Of a DNA stretch of 64,000 nucleotides, positions 32,844 to 41,591 are shown piece by piece. The stretch is from an uncultured Acidobacteriia bacterium (GTDB lineage Bacteria; Acidobacteriota; Terriglobia; Bryobacterales; Bryobacteraceae), in contig CAINNJ010000004.1 of the NCBI GenBank assembly GCA_903851195.1, positions 806,001 to 870,000 of the forward strand, read 5' to 3'. Position numbers and translations under genes: made by a program. Each line of letters starts with the position of its first letter. Position 1 is the first letter of the stretch. The notes under the pieces were generated by a model. That model did not search any database and was not told the origin of the DNA. It saw nothing but the letters and a program-made list of their open reading frames with translations.

Positions 32844-33755
32844 ATGCAAACCGAAAGCTTGGCGCGGGCGATCAACCGGCAGCAGTGGCTGAAACCGGTT
32901 GAGGATGGACTAAAGAAAGGGCTCGATCAGGCGTTCGCCGCCGATACCGAGCGCGGCAAGCCGATCGAAAATGCGCTGCACGGCGTCTGGCTGGGCCATG
33001 CCCTGCATCCGGTACTGACCGACATTCCGCTGGGCGCGTGGACCGTCGCCTTCGCGCTCGATCTCGCCGAGACTTGCGGCGCCCGCCGCTACGGACCGGG
33101 TGCCGACGCCGCGCTGAACATCGGACTCGTCGGCGCGCTCGGCGCGGCGGCGACCGGGATCACGGACTGGAAAGAGATCAGCGTGGAGGCGCGTCGCGTC
33201 GGTCTGGTGCACGGGGTTCTGAACACCATCGCAGCCGGGCTGTATCTCACGTCGTCCATCCAGCGCGCCCGCGGGAAGCGCCAGGCCGGGCGAGTGACGG
33301 CGCTCGCGGGTTTCGCGGTGGCCGGCGTTTCGGCGTGGCTGGGCGGGCACCTGGTTTATGCGAATCAGATCGGGGTCGCGCGGACCTCCGAAACCACGCC
33401 GCCCGCCGATTTCGTCCCCGTAATCCGGCTCGACGAACTCGAAGAAGCGAAACCGCGCCGCGTGGAGCATGAGGGCTATCCGCTGGTGCTGGTGAAAAAG
33501 GGCGACCGGATTTACGCGCTGGCGGAGAAATGCACGCATCTGGGCGGGCCGATGTCGGAAGGCGAACTCGACGGGGACTGCCTCCGCTGCCCGTGGCACG
33601 GTTCGGCGTTTTCGCTGGAAGACGGGTCCGTGAAGGAGAGTCCGGCGACCGCGCCCCTTGCGGTATTCGATGCGCGCGTGCGCCAGGGTTCGGTGGAAGT
33701 CCGCGTTTCGCGGAGTTTGGGAGCCGATACAGGGCCGGCGGGTTTGCAAAAGTAA
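32844..33755 (+). CDS. DUF2231 membrane protein fused to a Rieske domain
   Basis: 303 aa. The N-terminal 185 residues have about four hydrophobic helices and match DUF2231 (HALHPVLTDIPLGAW). The C-terminal 100 residues are a Rieske [2Fe-2S] ferredoxin domain: Cys230-x-His232 (CTHLGG) and Cys249-x-x-His252 (CPWHGS). It probably passes electrons at the membrane, but no partner oxidoreductase is adjacent. It stands between divergent moaX and the TonB receptor. Confidence 0.92.
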   Translation: MQTESLARAINRQQWLKPVEDGLKKGLDQAFAADTERGKPIENALHGVWLGHALHPVLTDIPLGAWTVAFALDLAETCGARRYGPGADAALNIGLVGALGAAATGITDWKEISVEARRVGLVHGVLNTIAAGLYLTSSIQRARGKRQAGRVTALAGFAVAGVSAWLGGHLVYANQIGVARTSETTPPADFVPVIRLDELEEAKPRRVEHEGYPLVLVKKGDRIYALAEKCTHLGGPMSEGELDGDCLRCPWHGSAFSLEDGSVKESPATAPLAVFDARVRQGSVEVRVSRSLGADTGPAGLQK

Positions 33756-33757
33756 GG

Positions 33758-33787
33758 TTGCAATCCGCCAGGTCCGGATGCTATAAA
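33758..33787 (+). promoter_or_regulatory. Likely promoter of the TonB receptor
   Basis: TTGCAA at 33758-33763, an 18-base spacer, TATAAA at 33782-33787. It begins right after the stop of the Rieske gene and leaves a leader of about 95 bases before ATG 33889, whose ribosome site is CAGGGGAC. Confidence 0.55.
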
Positions 33788-33888
33788 GAATCCAATCCGC
33801 GCGACGCACGCGCACTCATCGTTGAGACTTCTCAAACCGAGAAACACGTCCCTGACCAGACGTTAAATTTCCGCTCAGGGGACTAACG

Positions 33889-36800
33889 ATGTTTTTCAAA
33901 GAACGCTCGCTTCTTCTCATCGGGCTGGCAGTATCCTTCGCGTCCGTTGGCGCGGCCCAAACTTCCACTTCGCTCATCAGCGGGACCATTTTCGATCATT
34001 CGGGCGCCGTGGTTGCCGGAGCCGTCGTCACGGCCGCCAATGAAGGCACCGGATCGTCGCTGAAACAGCTGACCAACTCATCGGGAGTTTATGCGTTTCC
34101 CTCCATGCCGGTGGGAATGTACACGATTTCCGTGGAATCGCCCGGCTTTAAGACGGCGCGGCAGAACGGCAATAAACTCGTTGTCGGCACCCCGCTTTCC
34201 ATCGATATTACGCTCGAAATCGGCAACGCTTCCGATGTCATCAAGGTAGAAGCCTCCGCGGATCAGGTCAACACCGTCAGCGCGACGCTGGGCAATGTGG
34301 TGGAACGGGAAACCGTGACCACGCTGCCGCTCAACGGGCGGAATCCCCTGAATCTGATTGTGCTGGAGCCCGGTGTGACCCAACGCAGCGGCACCACCAT
34401 CAACGTCAACGGCATGCGTTCGCAGGCGGGGAACGTCACCATCGACGGTATCGAAGCGAACGAAGCCTCCAACCCGACGCCGACGAACAACGTATTCCGC
34501 GTCAATCCGGATAACGTCGAAGAATTCAAAGTCACCACCAGCAATCCGACTCCCGAAGAAGGCAAGAACTCCGGCCTGAACGTTTCGATTGCAACCCGCA
34601 GCGGCACCAACCAGTTCCACGGTTCCCTGGTCGAGTACTTCCGCAACAACGATCTGAACAGCAATGAGTTTTACGCCAACGCGCAGGGACAGAAGCGGGC
34701 GATTTTAAAGGCCAATCAGTATGGCTACGAAATCGGCGGACCTATCCGGAAGAACCGGACGTTTTTCTACAGCGCGTGGCAGGGCCAGAAAGTAAATCTC
34801 TCCCAGGCGATCGACAAAGCGTTCGGTTCGGTGCCGCGCGTCTACACGCCGGAGGCGCTTTCGGGCGTGTACCGCTACTGGATTTCCGACCCCGCCAATC
34901 CCCTTTCCATCAATGGCGTCAAGGTGACGCAGAATTCGCCGAATTTGGTGACGCCGTCGGGCGCCTTCGCGCCGGGCATTCGCGCCTGCGGCAGCCCGAG
35001 CGACCGCAACTGCGTGCAGAGCTACAACATCTTCCAGAACGACCCCGCGCATATCGGCGGCGATCCCGCCGTGCTCGCGCTGCTGAAGGGCTACCCGGCG
35101 CCGAACGACTATGCGGTCGGCGACGGTCTCAATCAGGCCGGATATCTGTGGAACGCACCCTCTTCCGTGCGCGGTCCGCGCAATATTCTGCGCATCGACC
35201 ACACCTTCAACGCCAACAACAATATCTTTTTCCGCGCCATGTGGGCGGTGGAGCAGCAACTGCAGGGCGATCTGCTCAACGGGCGTCCGGCCATTTTCCC
35301 CGGCTTCCCGCCGCGCGGCGAAGTCTACCGGCCCGCGAAGAACTACGCGTTCTCCTGGCGGCGTGTGATTACGCCCTCCCTGGTGAACGAATTTACCGCG
35401 GGTTTCGCGCGCTTTACGTTCAAATTCACTTACGGGGACTCGAATCCGAAATTCCCGAACGACATTCCGGCCTACACGTTCAACAACGTCGACGTGGACT
35501 ACGTTTTTTCGCCGCACTCCATCCGCACCCTGAACACGCCGCAGTTGCTCGACAACATCTCCTGGACGCACGGCACGCACGTGATGAAGTTCGGCTTCAA
35601 CGCGCGCATGTACCAGCAGAATGACCAGAGCGGCAGCGTCGCCGGCATCAATGTGCTGCCGTCCATCTCGCTCAGCGCCTCGCTGAATCCGCCGGGCGCC
35701 GCCTTTAATGTGCCGGCGATCGTCAACGGAGCGTCGGCGGGTATCGCGAGCACGGACAGCACGCGGTTGCTTTCGGCCATCAACGATCTGCTGGGAATTC
35801 CGGCGACCCTCAAACAGGGCTTTCTCGGCAATCTGAACACGAACGCCTTCCTGCCGCTGCATTCCGGCACCGGCCTTTCGCTCTGGTACGTGGGCGAGCG
35901 CGCGAAGCAGTTCAACGTTTTCGCGCAGGATGAATGGCGCATTCGCAACAACATCACCATGACGTACGGCGTGCGCTGGGAATACAACAGGCCCGCCACG
36001 GAAGTCAGTGAATCGCCCTACGTGCCCGATAAAGCCATCGATGGCTCACAGGGTCCGGTGACCTTCACGAAAGCGGACAGCTGGTACAAGCGGCAGAATC
36101 TGGACGCCTTCGCGCCGCGCTTCGGCATCGTCTGGTCGCCCTCCGCCCTGCCGAAGACCGTGATTCACGCCGGCTACGGCATCGCGTTCGATTCCATTCC
36201 GACGTTCGCTTCCGCCGCGGCCGCGAATACGGTTCCGGGCCTCGCCTACTCCTGCAGCGCGACCACCTACGGAGTGGCTTCCACGCCGGGATGCGGCACG
36301 ATTCCCGCCAACACTCGTCTCTCGCAGGGCTTCCCCCAACAGCTGACCGTGCCTTCCGTGCAGCCCGCGAGCTTCCTGACTCCGCCCGCGCAGTTGCTCG
36401 GTTCCGCGCCCAACGTGGTGGTGCTCGATCCGAACTTCAAGACGGCGACCGTCCACCAGTGGAACATCACCATCCAGCATGAGCTGCCGGGCGGCTTCGT
36501 GCTGCAGACCGGTTATGTCGGCAACCGCGGTGAACGCCTCTACAGCCAGACAGATGCCAATCAGGTGAGCGCGGGACCGATCCTGCCTTCGTTCACGGCG
36601 TTGCAGTCGAATCTGTCGCGCGGTTGCAAGCCGGACGGCAGCGGTTGCCCAACGGGCATTGTTGCCGCGCCCGTTCCGATCGTGACCAGCGGGATTGTAT
36701 CGAGCACATTCGTCAACTCGTCCACCTCCATTACGGACCTGCAGCAGAACGCCGCCGGCAATTTCGCGGGCCGCATCGAACAGACCACGCTGAACGCGCA

Positions 36801-37668
36801 CCTGCGTCCCAATCAGCAGTTCAGCTCCATCATCTTCCTCTCGAACCAGGCCGATTCCGTTTATCACAGCTGGCAGACCACACTTCGCAAGCGCTTCGCT
36901 TCCGGACTGCTGTTCAACTTTGCCTACACGTTCGGAAAAGCCATCGACGACCAGTCCGGCGACCCCGTCGGCACCAGCTACAACCCGACAACCAGTACGG
37001 CGACGGACAGTCACAACCTGCGCCTCGACCGCGGCCGCGCCGATTTCGATCAGAAGCACGTCGCCACGCTGACCTGGATCTACGAACTGCCGTTCGGCAA
37101 AGGCAAACCGTTCCTGAAATCGGGCGGCGGATTCGTGAACAACATGCTCCAGACCGTTCTGGGCGGCTGGAGCCTGCAGGGGCTGAACAGTTACATGTCC
37201 GGCGAACCGTTTTCGATTTCGAGCGGCGCCAAGACCGATCAGTTCGGCGCCAACGGCCGGGCGGTAATCGTCGGCTCCACGCTGCCTTCCGACAGCCTGC
37301 AGCCGGGCGCACTGGGACCCGTCTTCTTCAAGGACGCCACGGCGTTCACGCTGGCCGCGCCGGGCACCACCGGCATGGGCCGCAACATGTTCCAGGGGCC
37401 GGCTTTCTGGGATATGGACGGGTCGCTCTCGAAGTCCTTCCAGATGCGGGAGCGCTTCAAGTTCACCTTCCGCGCGGAAGCGTTCAACGCGCTGAACCAC
37501 GCCAACTACCGGAAGCTGGGCTCCACCAGCGTCGGCTCCACCAGCATTCTGTCCGCGAACTTCGGGACGGCCTGCTGCCAGACGCAAAGCACGTCCACCT
37601 CGACGGCGATCGTCTCGAACGGTGAGTCGTACCGGGTAATGCAGTTCGTTCTGAAGATGGCCTTCTGA
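33889..37668 (+). CDS. Oar-like TonB-dependent receptor with carboxypeptidase regulatory-like domain
   Basis: 1259-aa outer-membrane receptor. Signal peptide (LLLIGLAVSFASVGAAQ), a Cna-B/carboxypeptidase-regulatory domain (about 30-115), a plug domain with the characteristic TLPLNGRNPLNLI, and a large beta-barrel ending in an aromatic residue (VLKMAF). Extracellular loops contain several close cysteine pairs (CGSPSDRNC, CKPDGSGC). Such receptors are highly expanded in soil acidobacteria and are thought to import oligosaccharides or peptides; the ligand is not predictable here. The stop and the ATG of the M20 peptidase share one base (TGATG), pointing to joint expression. Confidence 0.94.
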   Translation: MFFKERSLLLIGLAVSFASVGAAQTSTSLISGTIFDHSGAVVAGAVVTAANEGTGSSLKQLTNSSGVYAFPSMPVGMYTISVESPGFKTARQNGNKLVVGTPLSIDITLEIGNASDVIKVEASADQVNTVSATLGNVVERETVTTLPLNGRNPLNLIVLEPGVTQRSGTTINVNGMRSQAGNVTIDGIEANEASNPTPTNNVFRVNPDNVEEFKVTTSNPTPEEGKNSGLNVSIATRSGTNQFHGSLVEYFRNNDLNSNEFYANAQGQKRAILKANQYGYEIGGPIRKNRTFFYSAWQGQKVNLSQAIDKAFGSVPRVYTPEALSGVYRYWISDPANPLSINGVKVTQNSPNLVTPSGAFAPGIRACGSPSDRNCVQSYNIFQNDPAHIGGDPAVLALLKGYPAPNDYAVGDGLNQAGYLWNAPSSVRGPRNILRIDHTFNANNNIFFRAMWAVEQQLQGDLLNGRPAIFPGFPPRGEVYRPAKNYAFSWRRVITPSLVNEFTAGFARFTFKFTYGDSNPKFPNDIPAYTFNNVDVDYVFSPHSIRTLNTPQLLDNISWTHGTHVMKFGFNARMYQQNDQSGSVAGINVLPSISLSASLNPPGAAFNVPAIVNGASAGIASTDSTRLLSAINDLLGIPATLKQGFLGNLNTNAFLPLHSGTGLSLWYVGERAKQFNVFAQDEWRIRNNITMTYGVRWEYNRPATEVSESPYVPDKAIDGSQGPVTFTKADSWYKRQNLDAFAPRFGIVWSPSALPKTVIHAGYGIAFDSIPTFASAAAANTVPGLAYSCSATTYGVASTPGCGTIPANTRLSQGFPQQLTVPSVQPASFLTPPAQLLGSAPNVVVLDPNFKTATVHQWNITIQHELPGGFVLQTGYVGNRGERLYSQTDANQVSAGPILPSFTALQSNLSRGCKPDGSGCPTGIVAAPVPIVTSGIVSSTFVNSSTSITDLQQNAAGNFAGRIEQTTLNAHLRPNQQFSSIIFLSNQADSVYHSWQTTLRKRFASGLLFNFAYTFGKAIDDQSGDPVGTSYNPTTSTATDSHNLRLDRGRADFDQKHVATLTWIYELPFGKGKPFLKSGGGFVNNMLQTVLGGWSLQGLNSYMSGEPFSISSGAKTDQFGANGRAVIVGSTLPSDSLQPGALGPVFFKDATAFTLAAPGTTGMGRNMFQGPAFWDMDGSLSKSFQMRERFKFTFRAEAFNALNHANYRKLGSTSVGSTSILSANFGTACCQTQSTSTSTAIVSNGESYRVMQFVLKMAF

Positions 37669-39059
37669 TGAGAAAAACATTATTGCTGATCACGATTCTT
37701 TCCGCCGTTGTTTGGGGGCAGAAACTGCCCCCGGCGGCGGACCAGAAGCTCGCGCACGATGTTTACAAGGAGATGATCGAGATCAACTCGGCCGTCACCA
37801 CCGGCACCACCACGCCGGTGGCGCAGGCGATGGCTGCCCGGTTCCGGGCGGCGGGCTTCCCGGAATCCGACATCTTTCTCGGTGGCCCCGTGCCCGGCAA
37901 GTGGAATCTGGTGGTGCGGTATCACGGCACCGGCGCGCACAAGCCCCTGCTGCTGCTCGCTCACACCGATGTGGTGGAAGCGAAACGGGAGGACTGGAGC
38001 CCGGAGTTCGATCCCTTCAAATTCACCGAAAAGGACGGCTATTTCTACGGACGCGGCACCGCGGACGATAAAGCGCAGGCCGCGATCTGGGTCGCGACTC
38101 TGATCCGGTTTAAGCGGGAAGGCTTCAAGCCCGACCGAGATCTGATCGTGGCGCTGACGGCGGACGAAGAAGGCGGATCCTACAACGGCGTCCGCTGGCT
38201 GCTCGACAACCACAAAGACCTCATCGATGCCGATTTCGCCCTGAACGAGGGCGGCGGCGGCGAAATGGTGAACGGCAAGAAGATCTCCCTGAACGTCCAG
38301 GTGGCCGAGAAATATGTGATGAACATCCGCCTCGAGGCGCGCAACAAAGGCGGGCACAGTTCGGTGCCCTTGCCGGATAACGCGATCTACCATCTCGCGG
38401 AAGCTCTGACCCGCATCTCGCACTTTGAGTTTCCGCTGAAAGCGAACGAAGTCACGCGGACCTACTTCGCGCAACTGGCGAAGACCGAGACGGGGCCCGT
38501 TGTGGAGAGCCTCCGGCAGATCGGAGAAGGTTCGGAAGCGGCGATGAAGCGCGTGGCGGCCGAGTATCCGCGCTGGAATTCGATGCTCCGCACAACCTGC
38601 GTGGCGACCATGCTGGAAGGCGGTCATGCTTCGAATGCCTTGCCCCAACTCGCCGCGGCCACGGTGAACTGCCGGGTGATGCCGGACGATTCCCCGGAGT
38701 TCGTGCTGAACTCGCTGAAGACGGCCGTCGCCGATGACAAGGTGGCGGTGAAATCGGCGCGCTCGACCACGGCGGTACCGGGATCGCCGCTCCGGCCGGA
38801 CCTGATGAAGGCGATCACTCGTATCACGGATTCGATTTGGCCGGGAGTGATCGTGGTGCCCTCCATGTCCACCGGGGCGACCGACGGCAAGGCCCTGCGC
38901 GGCGCGGGCATTGAGACCTACGGCGTCTCCGGCCTGTTCGGAGAACGCGGCGATTCCCGCGCGCACGGCCAGGACGAGCGCATGATGGCCAGTTCGTTCT
39001 ACCAGTCCCAGGCGTTTCTGTACGACCTGGTCGGCACGCTTTCGGGCAAGGTTCAATAG
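37668..39059 (+). CDS. Secreted M20 family metallopeptidase
   Basis: 463 aa with an N-terminal signal (LLLITILSAVVWGQ). The di-zinc site of M20 peptidases is complete: His99 and Asp101 (AHTDVVEA), Asp133 or Asp134 (GRGTADDK), and the Glu pair 167-168 (TADEEGG). The lid domain lies in the middle. Likely an aminoacylase or exopeptidase in the periplasm. Translation is coupled to the TonB receptor in front, so it may process peptides the receptor brings in (inference). It is convergent with the YdcF gene, overlapping seven bases. Confidence 0.92.
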   Translation: MRKTLLLITILSAVVWGQKLPPAADQKLAHDVYKEMIEINSAVTTGTTTPVAQAMAARFRAAGFPESDIFLGGPVPGKWNLVVRYHGTGAHKPLLLLAHTDVVEAKREDWSPEFDPFKFTEKDGYFYGRGTADDKAQAAIWVATLIRFKREGFKPDRDLIVALTADEEGGSYNGVRWLLDNHKDLIDADFALNEGGGGEMVNGKKISLNVQVAEKYVMNIRLEARNKGGHSSVPLPDNAIYHLAEALTRISHFEFPLKANEVTRTYFAQLAKTETGPVVESLRQIGEGSEAAMKRVAAEYPRWNSMLRTTCVATMLEGGHASNALPQLAAATVNCRVMPDDSPEFVLNSLKTAVADDKVAVKSARSTTAVPGSPLRPDLMKAITRITDSIWPGVIVVPSMSTGATDGKALRGAGIETYGVSGLFGERGDSRAHGQDERMMASSFYQSQAFLYDLVGTLSGKVQ

Positions 39060-39694
39060 GACTGCAGGACGGCGGGATCGGTAGCCCGGACCGGACTCAG
39101 GCCGGCGGCGTAAGCATCGTGCGCGGTGAACAACCAGCGATGCACCTCGGCGAGGCTCCGCAGCGATTCGCGGGTCTTCGCGAGGCTTTCCAGGCTCTTC
39201 CGCTCCCGTTCCCGCCGGCCCGCCAGCACCTCTTCGCTCATGCCCGCGGAAGGCACCGCGTCGAAGCTTAGAGAATATGCCGGTTCCGGCGGATCCAGGC
39301 TGAAGATCCAGCGAAAAATCGCCTCGGTGCGCGGCATGTGGAACTCGGAATTCACAATCAGCAGCCTGCGGAATCCGGCCGGATCGGTATGGATCACCCT
39401 CGCGAAATAAGCGTTGCCGATGGTGTCCCACGAAGCCGTTTCCGTGAGGATCCGCTCCGCCGGAAAACCGTGCCGGAGCAGATAATGCGCCGCCTGCGTC
39501 GATTCATAGACAGGCCGTCCGGCGGCGTCCAGAAGCAGGGGTTTGTGGGTGGTGGCGGCGCTCAGCGCGATCACGTGCGCGCCTTCCGCCAGTTCCATGG
39601 CCCGGTCCAGACGGTTCACAACCCACGGCGGCAGGTCGCCGTTCCCGAGCAACCCGCCGCCCGGCACCAACACCGCGTCGAACCCGGACATCAC
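39053..39694 (-). CDS. YdcF/DUF218 family protein
   Basis: 213 aa. Conserved segments of the YdcF-like fold are present: VLVPGGGLLG at the N-terminus, ERILTETASWDTIGNA and LLIVNSEFHMPR. Family members bind nucleotides or envelope intermediates; one relative (ElyC) affects peptidoglycan precursor supply. There is no membrane segment, so it is probably cytoplasmic. The gene can start at GTG 39694 (GTGA overlap with the previous stop) or ATG 39691 (TGATG). Confidence 0.8.
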   Translation of the reverse strand: MMSGFDAVLVPGGGLLGNGDLPPWVVNRLDRAMELAEGAHVIALSAATTHKPLLLDAAGRPVYESTQAAHYLLRHGFPAERILTETASWDTIGNAYFARVIHTDPAGFRRLLIVNSEFHMPRTEAIFRWIFSLDPPEPAYSLSFDAVPSAGMSEEVLAGRRERERKSLESLAKTRESLRSLAEVHRWLFTAHDAYAAGLSPVRATDPAVLQSY

Positions 39695-40614
39695 GCGAAA
39701 GTCACGCCGATCTCCGCGGCGCTCTTCCGGATGTACGCCCGGCCGCCGTCGTACTCTTCCGGCGTCTTCAGGTGCTCCAGCATCAGTGGCGCGTCCACCG
39801 GCAGCGCCGCGATGTTGCGCAGGTACGCCTGATAATCCATCACGCCCTTCCCCGGCGCGACTTCAAGAAAATGCACGTTGTACTCGGGGATCCACGCCAG
39901 ATCCTTGGCATGGCAGGAAGCAATCCAGCGGCCGAGTTTCCGGAACAGTTCGTCGATCAGCGCGCCGTTGTTGTAGAAGCGCTCCGGCGAGTTCACCGCG
40001 TTGCAGACATCCATGTGGACGCCGAACGCCTTCCGGTCCACGGCTTTGATCAATTGCAGATAGGAATCCGGACCGTTCGGGATACTCCACGGCATCATCT
40101 CGATGGTGAAGAGCGCGCGCGTCGGCTTCACGGCGTCGATGATGTGCCGGCAGTTTTCCACCGTGGCGTCGAGGAATTCTTTCGAGAGGTTCCTCGGATG
40201 CGCGCCATACCAGTAGTCGGGGTTGTAAGAACCCGCGATATCGACACAGTTGCGCGCGCCCACCAAGTCCGCCAGCGCCAGGCGGTCGGTCACATAGGCC
40301 AGATTCTTCCGGCGCTTGTCGGCATCGGGATCCAGCATGTTGACCCACGCGCCCACCTCCGCGATCACCACGTTCTCCGCCGCGTAGGCTTTGGCGATGG
40401 CCGCTATACGGTCTTTATCGGTGAGTTCCACGGGCGGGCAGTAAGCCGCGCTGTAGCCCAGCCGCCGGTGCTCGCGGGCCAGTTCCGCCGGGTCGGTGGA
40501 CTTCAGGAAAATAGGACCGCCGAGCCGGACCGGCCTTCCTGTCTGACCCATAGCTGTCTGACCCATAGCTGCCGCCGCGCCCGCGACAGCAGCCGTAAAC
40601 GTTCGCCGGGTCAT
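39691..40614 (-). CDS. Tat-exported sugar phosphate isomerase/epimerase-like TIM barrel
   Basis: 307 aa, AP-endonuclease-2-like TIM barrel. The N-terminus MTRRTFTAAVAGAAAAMG is a twin-arginine signal, so a predicted cofactor- or metal-loaded enzyme leaves the cytoplasm. Barrel segments: IAEVGAWVNMLDPD, RNCVDIAGSYNPDYW, LFTIEMMPWS, GVHMDVCNAV and ASCHAKDL, which supply likely metal ligands (Glu, Asp, His, His). It shares ATGA overlaps with the aldo/keto reductase upstream, suggesting a sugar catabolic pair. The signal contains a perfect 15-bp tandem repeat. Confidence 0.87.
   Translation of the reverse strand: MTRRTFTAAVAGAAAAMGQTAMGQTGRPVRLGGPIFLKSTDPAELAREHRRLGYSAAYCPPVELTDKDRIAAIAKAYAAENVVIAEVGAWVNMLDPDADKRRKNLAYVTDRLALADLVGARNCVDIAGSYNPDYWYGAHPRNLSKEFLDATVENCRHIIDAVKPTRALFTIEMMPWSIPNGPDSYLQLIKAVDRKAFGVHMDVCNAVNSPERFYNNGALIDELFRKLGRWIASCHAKDLAWIPEYNVHFLEVAPGKGVMDYQAYLRNIAALPVDAPLMLEHLKTPEEYDGGRAYIRKSAAEIGVTFA
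40541..40570 (-). repeat. Perfect 15-bp tandem repeat in the Tat signal linker
   Basis: The 15-base unit (plus strand GTCTGACCCATAGCT) occurs twice without mismatch at 40541-40555 and 40556-40570. In protein it doubles the pentapeptide AMGQT next to the cleavage region of the epimerase signal peptide. The repeat keeps frame, so copy number changes would only lengthen the linker. Confidence 0.9.
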
Positions 40615-41561
40615 ACGCTCAGAGCGTTCTGGATTCGGTTGATCTCGTCTTCCGACAGACGGAATTCCGCCGCGCCAATCACGCCATCCACCTGTTGCGG
40701 CGAGCGCATCCCGACAATCGCGCCGGTCACTTCCGGACGCCGCAGCGTCCAGGCAATCGCCACTTCGCCCGGGGTGCGGCCATGGCTGTTGCCGATCTCG
40801 CGCAGCAGTTCCACCAGATTCAGATTGCGCGTCAGCATCGGCTCCTGAAAGTTCGGCGTGCGCTTGCGGAAATCGTCGTCGGGCATGTTGGCGATCCGCT
40901 CGCGCGTCATCGCGCCGGTCAGCATGCCGGATTTCATCGGCGAGTAGACAATTGTGCCGATGTCGTGGGCGCCGCAGAACGGCAGGATCTCAGCCTCGAT
41001 GTCGGCCTGAATCATGGAATAGGGCGGCTGCAGCGACGTGATGGGAGCGATGGCCTGGGCGCGCGCCAGTTGCGACGCACTGAAGTTGGAGACGCCGATC
41101 CAGCGAACCTTCCCCTGCTTCTGCAGGTCCGCCAGCGTGGCCCAGCCCTCTTCCACGTCTTCGTCCGGCTCCGGCCAGTGAATCTGATAGAGATCGATCG
41201 CGTCCACCTGCAGGCGGCGCAGGCTGGCCTCGCACTCGGCCATGATGGAGTCGCGCTTCAGGCTCTTGCGGATCTGCCTGTCCTCGCCCCAGATGCGCTC
41301 GCACTTCGTGAACACGTACGGCCGGTTCGAGCGGCCTTGCAGAGCGCGGGCGACGACCTCTTCGGAATGCCCGAGCCCGTAAACGGCCGCCGTGTCGATC
41401 CAGTTGATGCCCTTGTCGAGAGCGGCATGAATCGCGCCAATGGACTCGTCGTCGTCCTGCGGGCCCCACGCGAAGGCCCAGCCGCCGCCTCCCATCGCCC
41501 AGGCGCCAATGCCGAGCGGCGTGATATGTAAATCGCTGTTTCCAAGTTTTCGGGTCTGCAC
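40611..41561 (-). CDS. Aldo/keto reductase
   Basis: About 316-aa NADPH-dependent oxidoreductase. The tetrad is visible as Asp in NWIDTAAVYG, Tyr in the same segment, Lys in VFTKCERIW and His in LYQIHWPEPD. C-terminal AIVGMRSP and EINRI also fit the family. GTG 41561 starts the family N-terminus (QTRKLGNSDLHITPLGIG); the frame goes back to TTG 41588. It overlaps the epimerase start (ATGA), so the pair probably handles the same sugar or ketose. Confidence 0.92.
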   Translation of the reverse strand: MQTRKLGNSDLHITPLGIGAWAMGGGGWAFAWGPQDDDESIGAIHAALDKGINWIDTAAVYGLGHSEEVVARALQGRSNRPYVFTKCERIWGEDRQIRKSLKRDSIMAECEASLRRLQVDAIDLYQIHWPEPDEDVEEGWATLADLQKQGKVRWIGVSNFSASQLARAQAIAPITSLQPPYSMIQADIEAEILPFCGAHDIGTIVYSPMKSGMLTGAMTRERIANMPDDDFRKRTPNFQEPMLTRNLNLVELLREIGNSHGRTPGEVAIAWTLRRPEVTGAIVGMRSPQQVDGVIGAAEFRLSEDEINRIQNALSV

Positions 41562-41591
41562 ACAATTACGGTATCGCAGCCCCTGCAACGA

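Noticed and set aside
36046-37680. 544-codon minus-strand frame opposite the TonB receptor
   Set aside because: Shadow of the barrel-encoding sequence; nothing in it resembles a protein family.
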